The translations under genes and the position numbers were made by a program. From positions 744,629 through 808,628 of the forward strand of contig SSNU01000247.1 in the NCBI GenBank assembly GCA_012064415.1: a stretch of 64,000 nucleotides of DNA, given 5' to 3'. The number at the start of each line of letters is the position of its first letter. The first letter of the stretch is position 1. Positions 39,201-49,904 of this stretch are shown piece after piece. This stretch comes from Gyrodactylus bullatarudis (taxonomy: Eukaryota; Platyhelminthes; Monogenea; Gyrodactylidea; Gyrodactylidae). The notes below the pieces were generated by a model, which was given only the letters and a program-made list of their open reading frames with translations, was not told the DNA's origin and ran no database searches.

Positions 39201-42200
39201 AGCCATCAGTTAAATGGTAGCAACAGCCTTCACTCAACTCCAACCTCCTCTGTCAAGGATGACTTGAACAATCTTTTGATGGAACAGTCCAAGTTAACCT
39301 GTCACATGAACAATCCATATGAGGGAAATGAATTCCTAAGTCATAACGGTACACCAATTCTCCTACGTGAAGGAGAGACTGGCCAACGTATCGACCTTCC
39401 CTGGAGTGAAAATGTCCTACTGGCTCTCATGAACAATGATCGCTATAAACCGCATCTAAATGTGGTCTTGAAGAAGATGAGCATTTACGCCAATTATCAT
39501 CTAATCATTGTATACAAAGATCGACGTATTCATGCCTACATTTGTGTCTGTGGGAGGAGATTCTCTGTAAGTTTTACTCAACCACACCATTAACTATATT
39601 TTTATAACTTTCTCACTAGAGATCTCTCTCTCTCCTCTACCCCTCTAATTAAAGCTTTTGCAGGTTTTTTGTGAACTTTTCTCTTTTGACTAAACTCTCT
39701 CTATTTTGTTGTATAATTTATCACTGAGAAATTAATCAATAGCGTTATTGCATTTTTGAGTCAACGCTCTTCGTAGGTTGGAGACTTGATTTTCAAATAA
39801 ACACTAAGAATTGTGAATACAATTACGATTCTCGAATCAGACGAAAATGCGTAGTATCAAAATAAAATTATTAGATGGTTCCTCTACTATATACAGTTTG
39901 CACTTGAATTTCGAACTTGTTAAGAAGTAAGGTTAAACGTCATCTAATTTTACTTGTTTTATGGAAAAATTAATCTCCCCTCCCCCTTTCTTACCCATGC
40001 CAGGAAGGTTTATTTCAACAAGCCCGCATGCAGAAGTAGTGATGATTCAAAATGATTCTGTTGAAATCGTTTCTCAATCAGTCTAATTATTGAATAGTAA
40101 AATCATCTTAATTACCAAATCGGTTTCAATTTTATTTTCTTCTAAATGGAGGAGTCTATGCTAATTATTGATTTTAATCTGGTTCCGTCTCTATTCTCAT
40201 CTCTCCCGACTATCTCATGTACAGATATTCTCGATGAATTTGGATTTTAAAAGACACTCTGTCAATTTGTTCTGATCTCTGATCAATCTAATTTTTTTAA
40301 TTTTCAAGCAGTTAAAATGGTCGAAAAATAAGAAGTAGACTTTCACACGATAATCGGGGCGTTTCAAAAATTCTCATCTTCCATATTTGTTTTCTTTGTC
40401 TATTGATGATCCTGAAAAATAACGTTTGGTTCCTTGTAATCAACTCAAAGTTTAATTTAAAAAGTCTTTGGATTTTTTTCCTGAGTTTTTTTCTTTAATC
40501 GGTAAAAATGTGCCTTTCCAAAATAAAATATCAAGATGGTTTTGCCGTCATCACAATCATTATGATGCCAAAGGAATCGAATATACTCTATTCTTTCAAA
40601 ATATCCTCCTCACTGATTTGCCCTAGGATAAATGTCTCTCTTTGTCCCTTTGGCATCTCATGCTTCATGTTTCCTCTTCCTCTGTCTTTCTGTCTGTTTC
40701 TCCATTTCTCTCTTTCTGATTAGATTGTTAGACGAAAAAAATTCTTGTCCTTTGTGCTGTGGAGACCAGAGGTGATAGGAGTCTTACGACAGACATTGTG
40801 TATAAATCCTGACAGTTTAGAATAATTCATTACCCCTCTTGTGTTGTGTTAGTGTGAATGAAGGAAACCATTTGCCTGTCTAAACCAGCAGATACTAATC
40901 AATAAAGCCTTTCTTCCCCTTCTCCTCCAGTCTCCCCAATCTATCTAGACACCTACGCGATGTGAATTCTATCTCTCTCTTTCTCTTCACTCCAATCCAG
41001 TTGAAAATATGAAGAGAGATTGAAGTTTCCACTGGAGAGAATAATATAAACACAATGTGTGTGTGTATATAGAACTGTGGACTATGACACCCTCACCCTA
41101 TACCCCTTCCCTGTTGTGTTATACATATATTCTCTTTCTCTCTATAATACCTTCTCTTAGAATTCAACATTCCTGTCATCTTCTGACGTCGGTTCTGTAT
41201 TCATCTCTTTCTCTCCGTTCAAACTCTTTCCCTTTACAATAATAATAAAATAATGCTCTGCCTCTCTCTCATAGAATAATAATGTATCGAGAATTCTCTT
41301 TCTCTTCTACCCTCTTATACACACACCAAGTAGGGAAATTGTCGTCTGTACGATCAAAAAGTCTCCATCATCTCAAGTGTGTGTATACTCACCATGGATA
41401 TTCTCACTATCATCCCCTAATCATACTTGGCCTTACTTGAAATTAATCTTTCACTCTACATTCATCTTAACCCAACTCTCCAGATACACTGTACTAGGAT
41501 GGACATGATCAAATAATGAATTTCTTTTACTGCTGTGAACACATTCAATATCCTAAAGATTACGTATGATTGAAGATTGACTTAAACTTGTCTCAATACA
41601 AATCTATGTTAAGAATAGAAATTATGCAGTTGATAACATTTTTACCTAAAGAATTAATTTTTAACTTATGTAAAAAGGACAAAAACTATGCCTTTTTCAT
41701 AAAATATCCTTAATAATAATAATAAGGTGAAATATATAGTATTAATATTGTTGGTAATGTATTGGAAAAAGTTTTAACCATTTCTCTCCAACAAGAGAAA
41801 TATCAATAAATATACTGGTCATTTGATCATCTGCACCAAGGCAGTGCGAACAAGTATTCTTCCTCCTAATATTTTGTTGTAACATTCCTCTAAAGGCAGG
41901 TAGGCAAGAAAGCAGTTGTAAAAGTAGACTCTTTCTTCTTCACTCAACAAGAAGCTATACAATTTTCATTTTATTCTTCGCTACAAATTTCAATAAGTAA
42001 TCGAACAGTGAGAGATAGAAAATGCATTTCTTTCTAATTACCTTCTTACTTTATTGTCCAAAATCTAGGTCGTCAGAGAAGACGAAGACAACGAGATGAG
42101 ACCAGCTAGCCTAGCCGACTGTCGACGTCATGTCCTTGGTGTGCATGCAAGAGTTAGCCAGGACATGTTGACATTGTGTTGTCAGGCCAGTAGGATATCT

Positions 42201-43689
42201 CGAGAGTCCAACTACCAACTCTATGCTGACAAGTCCCTTTTGGCTTTGGCTGAACATCACAAAATTAGAACGTCGAAAGGATCCCTATCGAACATGGACT
42301 TGTCTAATCTCTCGGCTAGGTCAGATCTAAATTCGTAAGTATACCCTTCCCCCCTATGATTTGTTCACTTATTCATATGGTTTATTCCTTTCTCTCTTCT
42401 AGGACTATAAACGACTCAAATAATAATTCCTCGACAAGTGTTCAGCGTCATCCTGGCACCTCACTCAAGGCCACAAGTCTCCTAACACTAGACCAGGGCA
42501 AAGAATTAGTCAGTAAATATGGCCTCCCAGAACACTGGCGTCTCGAGAGAATAGTTAATCTTGTCTATAGTCCAGATGTGTTCAATCAACTCTTGAATAG
42601 GACCATGCACTATGATGATGACTTTATTAGTGGTCTTCATGAGAAGATGAAAGTTTATTGTGACTACTCTGTCTACATCTTTCGTCAGGACACAACCAAG
42701 CAAAAGAACCAAAAGTTTTACGCGTGCTCTGCCTGTCTTAGTGCAAGTCCTCACGGCCTAGGCGATATGCGCAAGCACATTCTTGGCGTCCATGCTCATA
42801 TCCCGGAGAAGATTAAGGCTGCAGCCATGGCAGCTGGACGATTGAATCGAGACAATTTTGGTCTCTATTCCGATGAACAATTACTCTCTATGGCACTTAT
42901 GGGTGGGCGAAGTATGACTAATTCTTCCTCAGGGAAAGTTCCACCCCTTCCAATGCTGAACCAATCGTTTGCTTCAAATTCTCTTACAGAGGAATTAAAA
43001 TCATTAAGTTCTAGTATGGTCTCAATTAGGAAGCGAGAACACGAGCCCGATGTTCCTCTGATGAGTCTATCAACCTATAATTTTGACAATAATAACTCTA
43101 TTAAAAAAATTCGCCAAGAGACCGACTCCCCGTCCTCCTCCTCCATCAAGACTAATGATAACACCTCAAATACTGGAGTTGAATCTTACCAATCTGTCTG
43201 GCCTGGCCAACAAACTGAAGATGAACTGGCTGCCAATGAACTGAGCAATGAAGTTGATGAGAATGATGACATTTCCAAGTATAGTGCCGACTATGAAAAA
43301 TCCCTTGAAGGTATGTTCTAAACTCAATCCACGATTATGTTAATATGCTCAGTTTCTGACCCCTTTACATAGATCCCCAGTCTGATGACGACTCACAATT
43401 AATGATGATGAATCCCCTTGAGATTGATGATACAATACCTACTCCAGCACCTTCTGAAGAAGAAGCACACTTTGAAAAACGCCCGCCAATCATTCTCAAC
43501 TTGAAATTGTCTAAGTTAAATGGAAATCCCACTTCTACTTCTAATCATAATCACAATGGTAATTCGTCAGCTTCCTCGCCTTACCTCAATGATGATGGAG
43601 AGTCTGCTCAGTATGAGACTTCCTCCTCGTCTAGATCGCGTAGGTCAATTATGCTCAAGTCGAAGAAACCCTTGTCCACATCCAATTAG
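36239..43689 (+). CDS. Large multi-zinc-finger protein with four repeated leader-plus-finger modules, 7 exons
   Basis: Not recognised as a named family. Exons: 36239-36775, 36836-37150, 37236-38402, 38460-39566, 42069-42334, 42403-43310, 43373-43689. Phases agree and give 1,538 residues. The first 280 residues hold about seven C2H2-like fingers (CTLC, CPYC, CPLC, CGHC, CPHC, CPVC cores), several atypical. The rest holds four copies of a module: a roughly 60-75 residue helical leader often ending in aromatic-rich Y-x-x-Y/V-x-I, then a finger with C-x2-C (C-x-C in copy 3) and a conserved K/RxHxxGxH signature (KKHLMVGH, RKHVMGSH, RRHVLGVH, RKHILGVH). Asn/Ser/Thr-rich linkers separate them, and the acidic C-terminus ends with basic SRSRRSIMLKSKK. 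Probably nuclear and nucleic-acid binding, which is inference. Copy 3 is interrupted by a 2.5-kb intron within the finger. AATAAA lies at 44022-44027. Confidence 0.85.
39567..42068. other. Large intron 4 of the zinc-finger gene
   Basis: It interrupts the third module finger in phase 0. It is pyrimidine-rich with CT/GT microsatellites (about 40970-41350). Near 40340-40470 it contains a piece related to the palindromic element of dynein intron 14 (TCTCATCTTCCAT, GATCCTGAAAAATAACG, AATCAACTCAAAGTT words). No coding exon recognised. Confidence 0.5.
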
Positions 43690-46600
43690 TTTTAAACGAG
43701 TTTTAAATTTATTTATCTTTCCTGTGTGTCTGTGTGTATTTCATATACATAAACACATATTTATATATATATAGATATAGATAACTTTTTATACACTTTA
43801 AAGAGATTCTATATTTTTATCAAAAGAAAAAGAGATCTACTCCCATCCCCACACCCCTCCTCCTTCCCCTGTACAACAACACATCATTATCCTTATCAAT
43901 GAGCACATTCACACTCAATCTCACCTATACATATTATATTCATATTACAGGCACAAACACACACACGCAGATGATAATAATAATAATAATAATTTGTTAC
44001 GATGAGCAGTTTTTCCTAGGAAATAAACCTGATTTTATGTACATACGATTTTGAATACAAACAATTATTATTATTTAGAGAGAGACCGTTTATAATGAAA
44101 GAAAATTACCAGTTAAAAGGAACATCCCCCCTGACGTGGTGTCATTTTGTCTTTTTATTGTTTTATTGCTACAATTTTACACTTATCTTAATAATCTATT
44201 ACTCAAATTTTAATCCTAACTTGTACAGACCTCATTGAAACTGTAGAATGCGGGTTCGATTCTTGTTCGATGATCGAATTACAATTTTCAATACATACAT
44301 ACGAGTAAAGCCAAAAAAACCCCCCCCCCTACGACTCTTGATCTATCTATCTCTCTCTCTCTCTTTTACTCCATCTTTTGGCCAATAGTAGTCATCGTAA
44401 GCACGCTTGTTCTCCTCCAACCTGTATTTTATGCATACTTTTATGAATACAATTTAATAATTTTGACTTTCTCTTTTCACTCGCTCATCGGTTCTATTCA
44501 TGTTTCTCTCGACAGTGATTTCCCTAGAGCTGCCCCAGAATTGGAATCTCTTCAAGAATCTTCCTGGTGAGTTTACCCTCATATTATCCATTTAGTAAAT
44601 AATTACACACTCTTTTACCAATCATTACTATTTACTTTAAACTGTATAGCAATATATAGCCCTTGATATACATATCTGGTCTTGATATTGAACTGGACTC
44701 AATCTACAATAATATAATGACATTTATACATTAGTTTAGTCCATATATAAATTTATTTATTCATCATTTAAGGCTATCTCAGTCTTTAACATAAATGTAT
44801 GAATGGCCGAGTGTTTCATTGAAATCAAATCATGTCCTCTCTAATTAGAGTTTATAACTTTTCAACATTTAAAATAGCAAGCCTCGCTCAACTTGCTGGG
44901 TGAGATGTGTTGATTTTCTTCAAAGAGAGAATAAAATGCGCAGATTTCAAATTATAGATCTATACGCGCATCAAAAATGGTTAACTTTTACATCATTAAA
45001 CTTGCATTCAGCTTGAATTTCGATAATTTTTATCAAATGACTTTGTGTTCATTTGCACTACAAATCTGTAGTAACTGTGATCATATTTCTATTCTGTGTA
45101 GTAACAGCAAAACTTTTGACAAGATCACGCAATTCAAAAATCCATCGAAAAAGTCATTGATGCTGTGTGACATAGTTTTTTTGAATAAGAAGAAAAACTA
45201 TTCAATACATGTCCGTTACATGCTTTTATTTACTTGATGGTAAAACCATTAGTCATGAAATTGCTTCCCATTCCTCTAACATCATCTATCTAATAACCTC
45301 ACTTTTTCTATAGATAACATAAAGTTGGGTTTAGAGCTGGTCTCTCAGTCAGTCTACTAAATCAATACTGAATGCCCATTCTTAAGTGAAACGTATTTTG
45401 GAATCCGGCTGTAAACACAAATCTTGTCCCTCTCTTATTTATCGATAGGTATAAGCTCTGCATACATTTTCCTTTTCGATTAATAAGAGGCACTACTACA
45501 CACGCACACGATAAATCTGTCCAAATGCAAACAACATGTACCGACTTTATCTCGTTCACTTCCCTTTCTCCATCTTCCCAGTGCAACAGGAGGCAAGGAA
45601 GTATGGAAACAAGAGAGATAGATAGGGGAGAAAGAACCAACAGCAGCAGCAACACACACAGAGAGGGCTATAGTTGAAGCAGATGAAAAGTAGATTGTGA
45701 AAGAACAAATTCAGAATGTAGATGCATGATGAACATTCGTGTGTGTGTAGCATACTTGACAGTGAAGAAAGAGAAGGGCAGACACAAATTACTTCTGCTA
45801 GTAGTAGAAGTAGTGAATATTCTCTCTGCCTTCTGTGTCTTTTCACCAACCACACCACCGTGTAGTTCAGTGTGTCTTTTAATTCTTTTAGTTTTTTTCA
45901 GTTCCACTTTTCTATCTCACTCTCTCTTTCTCTTGCTTTCTTGCTGTGTTTTTCTTAAACTTGCTTTGGAATTTTTCATTTCATTTCAGCTCATCGATTT
46001 ATTCGTTCTTGTGACGACGTCGTCTCTCTCTCTCTCGCTTCATCGTCATTTGCTTGAAATTCTTGTTCTCTCTTTCAACCATTTGTTGCTTTCTTGCTTT
46101 AGCTCTCTTCTTGTTGTTGCTTACACTTGCACGATGAGAAGAAGCTCAGAGAAAGAGACAGAGCTATTGTATTGCATAACATTCTTTCAAGTTTACGCTG
46201 AGTGTTTCATAATTTTTTTACTCAACTTGATACACACTAGCTAGTACCCAGTAGAGAGAAGCATCTTTTCCTTTCATCCCTAAACCAAAGTTGTCTTTTT
46301 ATCTTGAATTTGTCCCAAATCTATCCTGTCAAACTTGAGGACCTCTTATTAATTTTTATTTTTTTCTCCCTTTCAGACTTAACGATTCTTTACAAAAACA
46401 TTGCAAAAGTGAAGGTTTACCAAAAGACAAGATGCGGAAAATACTACGAAAAAAGCACACGGTTAGACTGGTGATAATAAGCAGATGGAATCAGTTCATC
46501 GATCCCTCTCTCTTTATATCGTTTGGTGTGTCACACACGGATACCCTCTCTCTATCTCTCTCTTGCTGTAGAAGCAGAAGCAGAAGAAAAGATTAGATGA

Positions 46601-47325
46601 AGAGAATTATATGTATGTACACTGAATAAGAGAGAGAATAATAATGTAAGCTAGCTAACGAATATCAAGAGATGCAGAACACCCTTAAGCTGCAGAAGAT
46701 ACAGAAAAAAGCAGTACCTCCAGGGCTTCCACATCTAAACTAAATCTATCTCTCTCGTACTTGCATGATGAGGGGACGCCTACGCATACACTCTGTGTCT
46801 CCTTCTCTCTTCTCTTCTGCAGAATATTATGTTCATATTGCCTCGTACAATAATAATAACAACAATAATGATAAGCAGACTGTAGAATTATATGTAGTAC
46901 ACACATAGTGAAAATATACTACTACTACTGTTCTGAAGTAGAACAATACAGTATCAATGTTACTGAAAGATCTGTGCGTCAGTGTACGAAAACGAAAAAG
47001 ACTACCCCTGATGTAAAGACTGCTGTGGAGAACAAAGAGCCTTCCATACATATACTAACGTTTAGTTTCTTTCCTGCTTGCTTTTATGGAGCGTCTATTC
47101 CATCATGATTCACTATGTTCTACGTACGTTTACTTCCATCAACTTCCGCTATTTACCTCTTCCATACAATATGTTGTATGCTTTAACTTGAAGTAAAGTA
47201 TTCTATAAAAAACAACACAAATGGACCCAACCCACTCAATTTCAGAAAAATAAAAATGCACACTTTATGGAAAGAGATGCGTTTTTTCTTGGTAAAAAAA
47301 AAGAATTTAATAGAAAATCTATCCT
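43690..47325. other. 3' UTR and microsatellite-rich intergenic region with weak exon candidates
   Basis: The zinc-finger 3' UTR probably ends after AATAAA at 44022-44027. Beyond it are CT, ATCT, TAA and CAG-like repeats, a run of nine C near 44324 and many low-complexity ORFs. Two segments have good splice signals: 44516-44566 (acceptor CTCGACAG, donor GGTGAGT) and 46377 to about 46472 (acceptor CTCCCTTTCAG). Joined to exon 6 in phase 1 they would give an alternative C-terminus ending TRLDW-stop. In the other frame the first reads DFPRAAPELESLQESS. Neither is confirmed. Confidence 0.3.
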
Positions 47326-48035
47326 TCAACTGGGCCTGCACTCTGAGTTGGCCGAATTTAAGGGTTTAATGCCACTGAGATAGGTTTTTATCTTCTTGTC
47401 CATCTCCAAAACTTCTCTCGGCTTGGGATACTATTAGTAATAAAGTATTAAATTAAAAAGTGGAAGAGCTTACTAAAATTGTTAGAGTATTATTGGAATG
47501 AGTGAGTCGGAAAAGGTCCATTTCAATGTCCACTCTGGCTCTAGACAAGTCTTCAATCGAAATAACCTTGAAATATCTTCAGTTCAAAACATTTCTCTCA
47601 CTTTTTGTTAGAGGTCTTGAGTATAAATTCTGTTGGAGAACCACCTTTATGTAATGAGTAAGTTTCAAGGCAGTAAGGAATGTTCCTAATTTTCCATTGG
47701 AAAGCTTTGGCCGTATCACGGCGCGAGAAAATAGGCTAAATGGTAAATATAAGAAATACGTTATTCAAGCTCTCTTTAAAATTTTCAAAATCACTAGAAG
47801 TGATTATATCGCCAATTTCTAAGAAAAATTCTGTTTTCCCAGAGTAGGTTTTTCTTTTCCACTTTCGTTCTTTAAATTTGAATTAATTTTCAACCTAACC
47901 TATGAGATCAAAAGTTTTCATATCATATTTTTCAAGCAACTCGTCTTTCTCTGAAAAAACATAGTGGAAACTTCTAATTCTTTCTTCATCTGAAGCTGAA
48001 ATCTTGGCAGCTTTAACAGTCTCAATCCAATTCAT
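47326..48035 (-). CDS. DPCD: DPCD (deleted in primary ciliary dyskinesia) homologue, 5 exons
   Basis: Conserved cilium-associated protein linked in the literature to dynein-arm assembly and ciliary motility. It acts in the cytoplasm or cilium; its biochemical role is uncertain. Exons (minus): 48035-47900, 47869-47760, 47735-47602, 47576-47474, 47430-47326. They total 588 nt, 195 residues, against about 203 in vertebrates, and every splice phase matches. Family hallmarks: HYVFSEKDELLEKYDMKT near the N-terminus, RKWKRKT, then PIFSRRDTAKAFQWKIRNIP in the core (family consensus close to F-x-R-x-DT-x-x-x-FQWRIRNLPY), KVISIEDLSR, and a YPKPREVLEMDKKIK tail. The introns are 30, 24, 25 and 43 nt, among the shortest possible for spliceosomal introns. 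The start is the first ATG and directly precedes the family-like N-terminus. No gene is seen between it and the polycystin gene upstream. Confidence 0.9.
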
Positions 48036-48109
48036 GAAAGTACTTATCTTAATCAAATTTCAACAATACAATAAAATTATGAATACTAATATTAAATATA
48101 TTGCAAATA

Positions 48110-49705
48110 TTAATATTTAAATTCAAATAGGTGAAAACATACCGTTTCTAAGGTCTTTTAAGAAACATGATATGATTGTTTAAGCTGGAAGAAAATTCAA
48201 AAAAAGTAATTTTTCAGAAAAGATGAAATTCCAATGCTCCTTAGAGGATCTGTGTGTTTAATTGCAACTTTACGAGTTGCATCCGTAGTTTTCCTACACA
48301 AAGACTGATAATTATGTCATATTTTTATCCAAACGACCAAAATTAATACTTACAAACAATATGTTGACAATATTAGCATCTCTTTTTCCTATTTGGGTTA
48401 GAAGAATCTCGTCATCTGTCATACTTTACAACTCAACAATTTTCAATATAGCTTCATATCACAACACAACAAACCAAAGAGCTTACTCAATCCTATTAAA
48501 TAACATCTTCCCATTGCAAGCGAGACTGAAGATTAATATTGCAAGAATTCCCTTAGAGAACCTGAAATCAACTTGCAACTTTCTCATAGATCTTATGCCA
48601 TCATCCTACGACTTATTCAAAAACTATTTTCATTAAAAAGATTCCATGAAAATATTGTATATAATTGTACTAATTTTCCAAATACAAATTTCTGTTCCAA
48701 AAGAAAGCATTTAATACAGAAGGATACTGAGGAATACGCAAACCAGTATAATATATTGTCTATTTCGTAATAAAATTATTTATCAATCCAGAATAACCCC
48801 GTTAAATTTCCATGATTTCTTAGATTTACAGAAACTCATCTTGACGAATTTGAGGAATTAGTTACAGGGTTAATAGGATGGAAGAAGGGGTGTAATTTCA
48901 GCTATAAAATCATGGATTTAGAGCAATTTTTAATAGTTAAATTCGTGATTCGGACCACCCTTGGAAAACTGGTCGAAAATAAAAAATATGTTTTCCATAT
49001 ACTCACGAGTAATCCCACTAGTATTTTATTATTTTGTATTTTTCTAAATACAATGTGATTACTTTAAAGTAAACACATAAATACATTTTGAATCAATTAT
49101 ATTTTGTCCTTATTACTTGTGAGTATATGGAAAACTTCTTTTTCTATTTTCGAACAGTTTTCCAAGGGTGGTCTGAATCACGAATTTAACTATTAAAAAT
49201 TGCTCTAAATCCATGATTTCATAGCTGAAATTACACCTCATCTTCCATTCTATTAACCCTGTAACTAATTCCTCAAATTCGTCAAGATGAGTTTCTGTAA
49301 ATCTAAGAAATCATGGAAATTTAACGGGGTTATTCTGGATTGATAAATAATTTTATTACGAAATAGACAATATATTATACTGGTTTGCGTATTCCTCAGT
49401 ATCCTTCTGTATTAAATGCTTTCCTCTGACGACATATTGTCAACATAATGTTTAATTTTGGTCGTTTGGATAAAAATATGACATAATTATCAGTCTTTGT
49501 GTAGGAAAACTACGGATGCAACTAGTAAAGTTGCAATTAAACACACAGATCCTCTAAGGAGCATCGGGATTTCATATTTTCTGAAAAATTACATTTTTTT
49601 GAATTTTCTTTCAGCTTAAACAACCATGTATGTTTAAAGATCTTAGAGAGTTTTTAATAGAAACGGCGAAAATTATCGCCTATTTGGATTCAAAATTAAC
49701 TATTT
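48110..49705. repeat. Giant palindrome (about 1.6 kb) between DPCD and the polycystin gene
   Basis: Arms pair from AAATTCAAATAGG (about 48120) and CCTATTTGGATTC (about 49680) inward to a centre near 49,020-49,060. Paired blocks include TAAGCTGGAAGAAAATTC, ATCCTCTAAGGAGCAT and GTTTGCGTATTCCTCAGTATC. The left arm has about 325 nt (48375-48700) missing from the right, an insertion or deletion. It fills nearly the whole 1.87-kb space between the DPCD start and the polycystin stop, so the DPCD promoter must lie within or beside it. Confidence 0.75.
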
Positions 49706-49904
49706 TAAGAATTTTAAATTAAAATTTAAATGAATTTCGAATTAAAATCTTCGTAACTTCAAAGCTGACAGTATCGAATTACTTGTATTTGGCTTTAAGT
49801 ATATTTAACTTTAGGTGAAAAATACATGAGAATTTATTAAGAATCGAGATTTTTTAATGATTTTATTTTTGACTTTTCAATGACAAATGGTTTTCTGATA
49901 TTTG

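Noticed and set aside
44238..44275. GCGGGTTCGATTCTTG resembling a tRNA T-arm
   Set aside because: No cloverleaf partner, anticodon arm or acceptor stem could be drawn around it.
45362..46906. Several overlapping ORFs of 70-170 codons on both strands
   Set aside because: They are rich in Leu/Ser/Phe or Cys/Tyr because of CT, TAA and CAG-type microsatellites, overlap one another on both strands and show no family pattern or splice context.
48361..48770. Two ORFs in the left arm of the giant palindrome
   Set aside because: They lie in the stretch present in only one arm, are low-complexity and hydrophobic, and have no recognisable motif.
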